Source of the DNA: Paenibacillus alginolyticus DSM 5050 = NBRC 15375
Lineage (GTDB): Bacteria > Bacillota > Bacilli > Paenibacillales > NBRC-103111
Assembly (NCBI RefSeq): GCF_000422905.1
Contig: NZ_AUGY01000059.1
Coordinates: forward strand, 1 to 51,986
Reading direction: 5' to 3'
DNA: 51,986 nt
Made by a program: the position numbers and the translations under genes. This document shows, piece by piece, positions 8,257 to 15,698 of the stretch. The notes under the pieces are model-generated. The model did not search any database, was not told the DNA's origin, and saw only the letters and a program-made list of their open reading frames with translations. The first letter of the stretch is position 1. Every line of letters starts with the position of its first letter.

Positions 8257-9801
8257 TTAGTTCTTCTTCGTCTGCGCATAGATGTCGTTAATTTCCTTGA
8301 TGTAATCGTCCCCACCGGTTTTGTGCCACAATTCTACCGCCTGATTGAAGCCTTTTTCATCGAGCTGCCCTACGATAAATTTAACTCTGGCATCTGCAAT
8401 AATGTTGTCAAGCTGGGCACCCTTTTGCGAATACACTTTGGAGATTAACGGTTCCGCCGGATTGTCGACAACAAATTTTTCGTTCTCGGTTTGAAGTTTT
8501 GCTTCTTTTAAGCGAAGAGGGGTTTGCTCTACATCTAAGTATGAATTCGACGGAATTCCCATCTGCATTTGATTGATGTCCTGAATGTTTTTTTGAATGG
8601 CTTTATCGGTGCTGCGAATCATATAATCTTTTTCCTTCGTATAGTTTTGCCCTTCAATGCCGGCCCAGACCAGCGTTTGATTTTCCGGCGCGTTCAGCGC
8701 ATCAAAGAAGGTGAGCACCCGCTTAAGCTCCGCTTCGGTCTTTACGCTGGATTTGGGAATGGCCAGAACGCCAGCGTAGCCGGATGTCGGCAAAACATGC
8801 TGCTTTCCGTCTTTGCCTGTTACCGTTCCAATCGCATCAAAGACATCCTTTGCTTCGGGATGCAGTTTGGTATATTCGTCCTGCAGGCGGTGCGCGTTGT
8901 CTAATACGGTCACTGCCACCCCGGTCTGTCCGTTCTTGACGGGCTCGTCCACTTTGGAGGATTCCAAAACCGCAAAGTCCTGGTTAATTAGTTTTTCTTG
9001 ATGCAGCTTACGGAAGAATTTTAGCGCTTCCATATACTGCGGAGTCAAATGCGCGGGAACCAGTTTCCCATCCTTTTCGATCCCCCATTTGTTCGGCACC
9101 CCAAACCAGGTCGCCATAGCATCCCACGGCGTCGCATTTTTGGAGATAACCATTCCGTAGGTATCATTTTTGCCGTTCTTATCCGGATCCTTTTCTGTGA
9201 ACGCTTTCAGCATATTATAAAAATCATCTACTGTTTTCGGTTCGGACAGTCCCACATTTTGAAGCCAGTCCTTACGGAAAGCGATCCCGTTCCGGCCGAG
9301 AGGCCGCGATCGGTATATGCCGTAGACTTTACCGTTGATGGAAGAATTGTTTAATGCAACCGGGTTAGCCTGACTTAAGTACTTATAATCTTTCAAATAC
9401 GGGCCGATTTCCCAGAAGGCTCCGGACTGAACGGCACTGATGAAGCTCGACGTCTTGGATAAGACGACCATGACCGTCGGAAGCTTGCCGGAGCTTAGGG
9501 TAATATTGAACTTATCCTCGTAGGTGGTGGCCGGCACCCAAATCGGTGTGATTACGGTATTCGTCAGCTCGTTTAACTTTTTCAAAATAGGGCTGTCTTT
9601 GTCCGCCAGTTCTGCTGAATAGGAAGGCATCATAACGGATATTTCCATCGGAGACGGACGGGTTTGACTGTTAGCCTGTCCGGATGCGGGCTGGCCCGGG
9701 CTCGAACCGCTTGAACTGCATGCTGACAAAAATGTCAATAAAACAACTGTGCTGCTCATAAATGCTGTCGGACGCTTAATTAAACCTTTGGAAATAGACA
9801 T
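8257..9801 (-). CDS. Extracellular solute-binding lipoprotein (LplA-type), no adjacent permease
   Basis: Substrate-binding lipoprotein of a sugar ABC importer. Signal peptide ends in the lipobox TFLSAC with Cys28, so the protein would be anchored outside the membrane. The mature part contains DKNGKNDTYGM and the shared C-terminal block KGAQLDNIIADARVKF then GGDDYIKEIND, also found in the two paralogues at 22478 and 38483. ATG 9801 is chosen over the frame-opening 9846 because GGAGAGG lies about 8 nt upstream. Unlike the other two copies it has no permease genes, so it probably lends specificity to another importer of the island (inference). A cre-like site lies about 70-85 bp upstream. Confidence 0.87.
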   Translation of the reverse strand: MSISKGLIKRPTAFMSSTVVLLTFLSACSSSGSSPGQPASGQANSQTRPSPMEISVMMPSYSAELADKDSPILKKLNELTNTVITPIWVPATTYEDKFNITLSSGKLPTVMVVLSKTSSFISAVQSGAFWEIGPYLKDYKYLSQANPVALNNSSINGKVYGIYRSRPLGRNGIAFRKDWLQNVGLSEPKTVDDFYNMLKAFTEKDPDKNGKNDTYGMVISKNATPWDAMATWFGVPNKWGIEKDGKLVPAHLTPQYMEALKFFRKLHQEKLINQDFAVLESSKVDEPVKNGQTGVAVTVLDNAHRLQDEYTKLHPEAKDVFDAIGTVTGKDGKQHVLPTSGYAGVLAIPKSSVKTEAELKRVLTFFDALNAPENQTLVWAGIEGQNYTKEKDYMIRSTDKAIQKNIQDINQMQMGIPSNSYLDVEQTPLRLKEAKLQTENEKFVVDNPAEPLISKVYSQKGAQLDNIIADARVKFIVGQLDEKGFNQAVELWHKTGGDDYIKEINDIYAQTKKN

Positions 9802-9871
9802 CTTAAACCCCTCTCCGTCAATTGTATTTTGGCCGTTCTCCTGCATTGTTTATCACAGGTTACTGTACATA

Positions 9872-9885
9872 CTAAAGCGCTTACA
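9872..9885 (-). promoter_or_regulatory. cre-like catabolite repression site
   Basis: On the minus strand the sequence TGTAAGCGCTTTAG closely matches the Gram-positive CcpA operator TGWAARCGYTWNCA. It lies 71-84 bp upstream of the start of the solute-binding/PL22 operon, a position consistent with glucose repression. Confidence 0.6.
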
Positions 9886-9939
9886 TTTGGTGGTCAATTG
9901 AACATTCTTGCGCTGTGGGCAATCGGATTCTCAAGAGAT

Positions 9940-9953
9940 ATTCGGACTTTTTT
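9940..9953 (-). promoter_or_regulatory. Copy of the AAAAAAGT-MYRATT motif
   Basis: Minus-strand AAAAAAGTCCGAAT, about 140-150 bp upstream of the solute-binding gene start and pointing at it. One of roughly a dozen intergenic copies in this window. Confidence 0.5.
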
Positions 9954-9984
9954 GCATACATTGACTATTTTTGCTGAGCCCTAA

Positions 9985-10255
9985 AACCCGTTGGGCGTTC
10001 CTGTAGATTTCATCGATATGGATCAGGATTTTTCGAAATACAAGCTGCTCATCGCCTCTATGTTGTATATGGTGCGTCCGGGCGTCGGAGAGAGGATCGA
10101 ACGTTTTGTGCAGAACGGCGGTACGTTTGTGGCGAGAAGCGGAACAGACGGCAGCACTTGACACTCAGGAATACGTAGACCTGCTTACTGGGGCGAAGAC
10201 CGAATCACAATGCCAAATCCCTTCTTACGGCGTACGGATCTTGAAGCGCGGGTAG
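9985..10255 (+). pseudogene. GH42 beta-galactosidase C-terminal remnant
   Basis: Two pieces of the trimerisation/C-terminal region of a GH42 beta-galactosidase. The first frame reads GVPVDFIDMDQDFSKYKLLI, then ASMLYMVRPGVGERIERFV and QNGGTFVARSGTDGS before a stop. The second piece, in another frame after a deletion near 10158, reads EYVDLLTGAKTESQ, then QIPSYGVRILKRG and a stop at 10253. The catalytic barrel is absent. It differs from the intact GH42 at 26285 and the remnant at 43690, so at least three GH42 genes once existed here. Confidence 0.72.
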
Positions 10256-10268
10256 AAATCGATGTTAC

Positions 10269-10282
10269 AAAAAAGTCTAATC
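10269..10282 (+). promoter_or_regulatory. Copy of the AAAAAAGT-MYRATT motif
   Basis: AAAAAAGTCTAATC, just behind the GH42 remnant and about 390 bp upstream of the secreted esterase gene, with a TATAAT box (10356-10361) between them. Confidence 0.45.
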
Positions 10283-10355
10283 GAATCAACAAAGTCAATC
10301 TGTAAACTCTGCTTCGTACAAGAATTTCCTAATGCTGGATAATTAAATCGAGTGA

Positions 10356-10541
10356 TATAATCTATCCCACAAGGAGGTGAGATATGTAGACGAGAGGAGG
10401 TTGTGATCGCTTTCAATTTACGATCCTATTCATTAGTCCCCACCCCAGAACAGGAGGTAACAAATGATTAAAAAAAGAATCAACCAATTATTGGCACGTC
10501 CCTCTGCTCGATTTGAATGCGAGAAGCATTCAGTTATATAA
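10356..10541 (+). other. TATAAT box followed by very short ORFs with strong Shine-Dalgarno sites
   Basis: After a TATAAT at 10356-10361 come three strong Shine-Dalgarno sequences. The first (AAGGAGGTG) precedes ATG-TAG, a start followed at once by a stop. The second (GAGGAGG) is 2 nt before a GTG frame of 22 codons (10403-10471). The third (AGGAGG, 10452-10457) is well spaced before ATG 10464, a 25-codon frame MIKKRINQLL...HSVI ending at 10541 and overlapping the previous frame. I do not recognise any of the peptides. They could be leader peptides for the esterase downstream, a small toxin locus, or decayed sequence. Confidence 0.25.
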
Positions 10542-10657
10542 CTCGGTGGGTATAGAGGAAACCAAGTCGTTATTTTTATGGCTTGCACCTGGCGAATATC
10601 CGAATTGGTAAGCGAAGGAATCCGCGATTTGGATTATTATTTAAGGGAGGCTTTTTA

Positions 10658-11836
10658 GTGAAAAAAGGCATAATAAAAGCATTAAGCTTTATTCTTATGA
10701 CAACTATAATCCTTGGCGGCATGGCAAGTTTGCCTGTGAAGGCAGAACCAAGCAATTACAAGTTTGATTTTGGTGCCGGAAGTGTAGAAAAAGGGTATAT
10801 TGGTGTTAGCGCTTCTGATAAATATAACGAGAAGACACGTTATGGCTTTAATACGCCGGAAAACATGCGGAATGTTGCAGCGTCCGGAACGGGCGCTGCA
10901 AGTGATGCTGTTCAGTTTGTAACTTATGGCACGAAAAGCACAAACACATTCAATGTGGATCTTCCAAATGGACTTTACGAGGTTAAGGTCACATTAGGAA
11001 ACACAGCAAGGGCCATCATTGCAGCTGAAGGAGTTTATCAAATCATCAATATGACAGGTAACTCGGCAACAGATTCATTTCAAATTCCTATTACTGACGG
11101 GCAATTAAATATCCTTGTAACTGAAGGTAAGGTGGGCACGGCTTTTACACTAAGCGCCCTCGAAATTAATAAGTTGTCTCATCATCCTGTTACGAATAGA
11201 ACGATCTATATAGGTGGAGACTCGACTGTTTGCAACTACTATCCATTATCCGGCAGCGTGCAAGCCGGATGGGGACAATTGCTTCCACAATTTGTTGACA
11301 CGGATGCCTTCCAAGTTAGAAATATGGCTTCAGGCGGCCAGATTGCAAGAGGCTTCCGGAATGATGGACAACTGGAAGCTTTACTGAAATACATTAAACC
11401 AGGCGATTATTTTATATTGCAATTAGGAATTAATGACACGAATCCAAAAAATAACACAACCGAAGCCGAATTTAAAGAGATCATGCGTGATATGGTTAAA
11501 CAAGTTAAGGCTAAAGGGGCAACGGTTGTCTTATCCACTCCACAAGGCAGAGCAACGGACTTTAATTCAGAAGGCGTACATACTTCTGTGAACAGATGGT
11601 ATAGACATTCCATTCTGGCATTAGCTCAAGAAGAGAATGTTCCATTGGTAGACCTTAATGTTTTAAGTTCGGCCTACTTTACATCCATCGGTCGGGAAGC
11701 TACACTTGCACTTTATATGAAAGGAGATACTTTACATCCAAATCGTGCAGGAGCGACAGAGCTTGCCCGCATTGTGGCTGAGGACTTGAAAAAACAAGGC
11801 CTGAATGGTTTTGTAGAGGAAAAGAAAGAAGTATAA
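10658..11836 (+). CDS. Secreted rhamnogalacturonan acetylesterase (CE12) with N-terminal beta domain
   Basis: 392 residues. Signal peptide from GTG 10658 (KKGIIKALSFILMTTIILGG, cleavage likely after VKA), so the enzyme acts outside the cell. An N-terminal beta-sandwich-like domain of about 150 residues begins YKFDFGAGSVEKGYIGV and resembles the module often found before RG acetylesterases. The SGNH domain follows: IYIGGDSTVCNYY (nucleophile Ser), MASGGQIARGF, QLGINDTNP and KGDTLHPNRAG with the Asp/His pair. Start chosen because AAGGGAGG at 10643-10650 is 7 nt upstream; the frame is open back to 10583. Likely role: deacetylation of RG-I so that the secreted PL11 lyase can cut it. Confidence 0.85.
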   Translation: MKKGIIKALSFILMTTIILGGMASLPVKAEPSNYKFDFGAGSVEKGYIGVSASDKYNEKTRYGFNTPENMRNVAASGTGAASDAVQFVTYGTKSTNTFNVDLPNGLYEVKVTLGNTARAIIAAEGVYQIINMTGNSATDSFQIPITDGQLNILVTEGKVGTAFTLSALEINKLSHHPVTNRTIYIGGDSTVCNYYPLSGSVQAGWGQLLPQFVDTDAFQVRNMASGGQIARGFRNDGQLEALLKYIKPGDYFILQLGINDTNPKNNTTEAEFKEIMRDMVKQVKAKGATVVLSTPQGRATDFNSEGVHTSVNRWYRHSILALAQEENVPLVDLNVLSSAYFTSIGREATLALYMKGDTLHPNRAGATELARIVAEDLKKQGLNGFVEEKKEV

Positions 11837-12339
11837 TAATCGATCAAGGGGCAAAAATTTACTGTAGAACGTGTGATATCTTTACTTTCCAAGGGCGTGC
11901 TCCGCTCTGACGCTCTCTTAGAGGAGTACCTGACCTTTACAAACGAACATTGCTAGATCGGCACTTGACTGCGCCGCTAGGGGCGATCACACTCAACAAC
12001 GCGGTATCACAGCGTTGTTGGGCACACCATTAAAAAATGTAAATTACTTCCTGATTAGGGCGCTACATTTTAAAAAGAGGGAAATCCGAAAAGCTACCTT
12101 CAGCAAAATTAAGGGTTTTTGAAGCTTTATTTTCTTGAATATGGAAGACATCGTTAGGAGAATACATGGAAGGATTACAAGAAACTTTTTCCAAACGGTT
12201 CCAAATGAGATATACTATTTTATAATACGTCGTGAAGCACACGCCGCTGATCCTTTTGGATTGTACGGGACGCCCTCAAGCGCCTCGTCCGATTCTGGGA
12301 CGGCGGCTTTTTTGTTACAAAAATTCGGAGGTGGCGGAC
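11837..12339. other. Intergenic region, no gene supported
   Basis: About 500 bp without a convincing gene. It holds a 9-bp inverted repeat, CAACAACGC at 11994-12002 with GCGTTGTTG at 12012-12020, without a T-run. A short open stretch at about 11852-11955 (VERVISLLSKGVLRSD... to a TAG) could be the tail of a lost gene, but I cannot name it. The start of the nuclease-like gene at 12340 has its RBS GGAGGTGG at 12328-12335. Confidence 0.4.
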
Positions 12340-12891
12340 ATGTCGTTTGAGGCGGAGTATGAGGCGTTTCTGCAGCAGGTCTGGTGGCCGGCGGTCGGTA
12401 CATTGGAGGATCTCCATCCGGAATATGAGGTAGACGATTTCAAGGATGGCCGCCGCTTTATCGATTTTGCGTATATCCGGCATCCGCATCAAGTAGCGAT
12501 CGAAATCGACGGCTATGGTACCCATTGCCGAGATATGACACGCTGGCAGCATGTGGATCATATCAACCGCCAAACCTATTTAGTGTATGACAATTGGAAA
12601 GTCGTACGTTTCGTCTACGACGAAGTCAAAGAGAAGCCCCGCCATTGTCAGCAAAGGATCCTGCATATGATGGGAATTTGGTTCGGGCGGGAGGATGGCT
12701 CTCTCCAAGTGGAGTTGGACTTCCGTGAGCGGGAAGTCGTCCGCTTGGCTCTGGGAGAAGGCAAGCCGATTACTCCCTGAGACGTTATGGCTGGCCTTGG
12801 GGTTGGTGAAAGATACGCCAGAAAACTGTTAGCTCAGTTGGTAAAAGAAAAACATATTCTCCCCAACATCAGGTACCATTCGTATTCGTAG
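12340..12891 (+). pseudogene. DUF559-like nuclease/DNA-binding protein with in-frame TGA
   Basis: Starts MSFEAEYEAFLQQVWWPAVG behind a good RBS. The middle part RRFIDFAYIRH, then VAIEIDGYGTHCRDM and NWKVVRFVYDEV, resembles the PD-(D/E)xK-type DUF559/Vsr-like fold, with Asp and the Glu of IEIDG as candidate metal ligands. Translation stops at TGA 12778-12780 after GEGKPITP. The same frame then continues to TAG 12891 as DVMAGLGVGERYARKLL, AQLVKEKHILP, which looks like the usual C-terminal helix-turn-helix-like tail. A CGA to TGA change is the simplest explanation. The truncated 146-residue nuclease domain may still be made. Confidence 0.6.
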
Positions 12892-12917
12892 TTACTCCTT
12901 AGTCGCTAAACACTTTC

Positions 12918-12952
12918 AATAACCATTAACCGCCTCCCGGGTGGTTATTTCA
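12918..12952 (+). terminator. Possible terminator hairpin
   Basis: AATAACCA at 12918-12925 pairs with TGGTTATT at 12942-12949, followed by TTC. It lies just after the nuclease-like gene. The stem is modest and the T-run short. Confidence 0.35.
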
Positions 12953-13066
12953 GCGCACACACGGTAGTTTGGTTCAAAACCTGCCGAAAGTCGGACTGGA
13001 AATTCTAATGCAATGTCAGTGAAATCGTTTATCGGATATTGAAGCGCGCCTATGACAAAGGTTAAT

Positions 13067-13112
13067 AAAAACAGGGACATGGGCGGCATAGCCGTCGCAT
13101 GTCCCTGTTTTT
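13067..13112. terminator. Strong bidirectional terminator
   Basis: AAAAACAGGGACATG pairs with CATGTCCCTGTTTTT around a 16-nt loop. It lies directly after the stop codon of the minus-strand PL11 gene and has a U-run on either strand. Confidence 0.85.
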
Positions 13113-13126
13113 ATCGATACCCAAAA

Positions 13127-15373
13127 TTACTGCACTAGGATGCGGTCAGTGCCGATAAACTGGCTGCCGTCCTCCAACTGTCCGGTAATCTTTACTTCCA
13201 CCTCGCCGATTTGTCCCGAAAGCGCCTGATTGAGCTGCTGACGGTCAAATTTAACCGTGAATCCCTTCGAGCTGTCTCCCTTCGTGTTTTCCCCCTGTAC
13301 CGTGCCGCCATTTACGCTCAAGGTTACCGAGTTAATTCCGACAGCTGTGGCTCCGGCATAATCAGGCAGATCAATTTTCGCTGTTACGGAGTGATCTCCG
13401 CCATTGCTTTTGAGATTTAGAGAGTTCGGAGTAACGCGGACGTCTGCTGGATAAGTGACATTAATGTTCGAAGCCGGAGGCTGCGTCATCCCTTCGCCCA
13501 GATAGAAGCTCGTATGCGGGGGCTGGTTGTAGGCTACGTTCTCCGAAGCAACGCCAAGGCGGTAAACCGGATCATGCATGAGCGCAGGGATACGGTGTTC
13601 GGTGACAGCCGTCGTTGTGTAAATGCGCAGCGCGCTGCTGTCGGCCGTTCTCCAGATTGCCTCTTCCCGCCAGTCGCCTAAAATATCGGCTTGCAGGCTA
13701 GGAGTGCCTTTGGTCGAGTTATTGGATAATGTACCTTCAGCTGTCAGCAAATTGTCTGTCTTGCTGTTTATATAATCCCATTTGTCGATCTTGCCGGGAC
13801 CTGCCCCGATGGCTGAATTGTAGTTGTGATCGAGAAGCTCACGGAGCAAATCGCCGTCCCACCAAATGCCGAAGTTAATGGACGATGGCGTGGTGCTGCT
13901 GATTTTTGTACCTTTCACGGTGTATAAGCCCACTCCATTGGAAGCCCATTGCTCTTCGCCTTTAAATCTGGGGTCAATATCGGCTGACATGCCTCGTCCC
14001 GTATCTTTTCCTGTGTATACTCCCCACAGTACCTGCCCGGTAGCAGCATCCCAAACCGCTGCGCCATAAGGGGAATCCTTATGTTCCATGACTTTAAAAA
14101 CTTCCAGCCCCGGTCTGTCGGGATCCAGATCCCCTACATGATGCGCATCTCCATGACCCAAACCGGTGCTGTAGAGGACTTGGCCGTTATCGTCAAAGGT
14201 CATCGCCCCGTAAACGATTTCGTCTTTTCCGTCACCGTCCACATCGATCGCACTTAGACTATGATTCCCTTGGGCTTCATATGCCTTGTTGCCGTTGCTG
14301 TTAAATGTCCACTGCTTGGTCAGTTGGCCGTTTCTCCAGTTGTATGCCACTAACGAGGTTTTCGCATAGTATCCGCGGGCTATGACGAGACTCGGCGTTT
14401 TTCCGTCGAGGTAGGCGATGGTTGAGAGAAACCGGTCGACACGGTTGCCATAGCCATCGCCCCAATCGGTTACCTGGCCACGGGCAGGCTCATAAGGCAC
14501 CGATACCAGTTCTTTCCCGGTAGCGCCTTCAAACATGGTAAGATACTCCGGACCGGAAAGCACCCGGCCGGTAGCATCCCGATAATCGGCATTCGGATCG
14601 CCGATTATCTTGCCGGCGCCGTTAACCGTGCCGTCGGCTGTCTTCAAGGCCACCTCAGCTTTTCCGTCGCCATCCAAATCATAGACCATCATCTGTGTAT
14701 AGTGAGCCCCGGCGCGAATATTCCGGCCCAAAGAAATTCTCCATAAGAAGGTCCCGTCTAGCTTGTAAGCATCCACGAACACTTCACCTGTAATACCATT
14801 CTGCGAATTGTCCTTGGAGTTCGAAGGATCCCACTTCAGAATAAGCTCATACTGTCCGTCGCCATCTACATCACCGACGCTGGCGTCGTTAGCATTGTAG
14901 GTGTAGGTAGAACCGTCGGGATTTACTCCGTTTGCCGGCTTGCGTAGGGGAATATCAAGGTATTGTTGCCCCCAAACGCTTGCCTTATCGGATGCAGGCA
15001 ACTCCTTGCCGTTTACGATCGCCCGTACGGTATACACGGCGTTTGCCGTGCCGTCGGCGTCAAGATAGTTGGTGCTGGAGACGATCGGATCGCTATTCAC
15101 TTTCTTTCCGTCGCGGTAAAGATGAAAGGAGATGCCGGCCGGATCGGTGCCCAGCAGACGCCAGCTGACAAACACGCCGCCATCCACTTTGACCGCTACC
15201 GGTCCCCGATCCAAATACTCCATCTGGCGTTTCTCGTGTGCCGTCGCTGCTGGCACCGATTCGGCTGCAACCGTTTGCAGAGGGGCGCATAAAGCTGCGA
15301 TTTGGAGAGAGCCGAGCAGGCATAGACCGGTATTCTTCATTCTTTTCTTCCATTTCCGTTTGTTCTGCTTCAA
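13127..15373 (-). CDS. yesW: Secreted rhamnogalacturonan lyase (PL11)
   Basis: 748 residues. PL11 lyases cleave the rhamnose-galacturonic acid linkage of rhamnogalacturonan I by beta-elimination; this one has a signal peptide (MKNTGLCLLGSLQIAALCA, cleavage after TVAA). The family's eight-bladed propeller is evident from repeated calcium-binding DxDGDG motifs: VGDVDGDGQYELILKWD, VYDLDGDGKAEVALKT and AIDVDGDGKDEIVYG. Further landmarks are GPVAVKVDGGVFVSWRLLG at the N-terminus and YNSAIGAGPGKIDKWDYIN. The last 110 residues (INVTYPADVRVTPNSLNL onward) form an extra beta domain absent from minimal PL11 enzymes. TTG 15373 is chosen because AGGAGG sits 8 nt upstream; the frame is open to 15484. Divergent from the GH105 gene. 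Confidence 0.88.
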   Translation of the reverse strand: MKQNKRKWKKRMKNTGLCLLGSLQIAALCAPLQTVAAESVPAATAHEKRQMEYLDRGPVAVKVDGGVFVSWRLLGTDPAGISFHLYRDGKKVNSDPIVSSTNYLDADGTANAVYTVRAIVNGKELPASDKASVWGQQYLDIPLRKPANGVNPDGSTYTYNANDASVGDVDGDGQYELILKWDPSNSKDNSQNGITGEVFVDAYKLDGTFLWRISLGRNIRAGAHYTQMMVYDLDGDGKAEVALKTADGTVNGAGKIIGDPNADYRDATGRVLSGPEYLTMFEGATGKELVSVPYEPARGQVTDWGDGYGNRVDRFLSTIAYLDGKTPSLVIARGYYAKTSLVAYNWRNGQLTKQWTFNSNGNKAYEAQGNHSLSAIDVDGDGKDEIVYGAMTFDDNGQVLYSTGLGHGDAHHVGDLDPDRPGLEVFKVMEHKDSPYGAAVWDAATGQVLWGVYTGKDTGRGMSADIDPRFKGEEQWASNGVGLYTVKGTKISSTTPSSINFGIWWDGDLLRELLDHNYNSAIGAGPGKIDKWDYINSKTDNLLTAEGTLSNNSTKGTPSLQADILGDWREEAIWRTADSSALRIYTTTAVTEHRIPALMHDPVYRLGVASENVAYNQPPHTSFYLGEGMTQPPASNINVTYPADVRVTPNSLNLKSNGGDHSVTAKIDLPDYAGATAVGINSVTLSVNGGTVQGENTKGDSSKGFTVKFDRQQLNQALSGQIGEVEVKITGQLEDGSQFIGTDRILVQ

Positions 15374-15698
15374 TGTTAGAACCTCCTGAATTATATGATC
15401 ACGAAGTGACCCCTTTAACGTAATAGATGCGAACCATTCCAACAATAGGAAATATATGCTGCCCTTGCAATCTTTTGTGGACAAAAAAGTACGAATCTTT
15501 CAAAAAAATGCAAGCCCGGGAACCGCCTGAAACAAAAAAGTATGATTGTTAGCGGAAGGAAGCTTGGTTATTATTCATTAATAAATGGGATTTGACGACT
15601 GCGGCGGTCTCGGACAGGCCTTTGCCGCAATGCAAAAGACTTTATAGCTCCACGCTTTTTCCAGGTGGAGAAGTTTTATCCAATGGGAGGTAACGCAC
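15374..15698. promoter_or_regulatory. Divergent promoter region with two AAAAAAGT motifs
   Basis: 325 bp between the divergent PL11 and GH105 genes. It contains AAAAAAGTACGAAT at 15483-15496 and AAAAAAGTATGATT at 15534-15547, 51 bp apart and both on the plus strand, that is pointing to the GH105 gene. No other gene is visible here. The arrangement suggests shared regulation of the secreted lyase and the intracellular hydrolase. Confidence 0.5.

Noticed and set aside
11994..12020. 9-bp inverted repeat in the gap after the secreted esterase
   Set aside because: No T-run and no gene end nearby; not called as a terminator.
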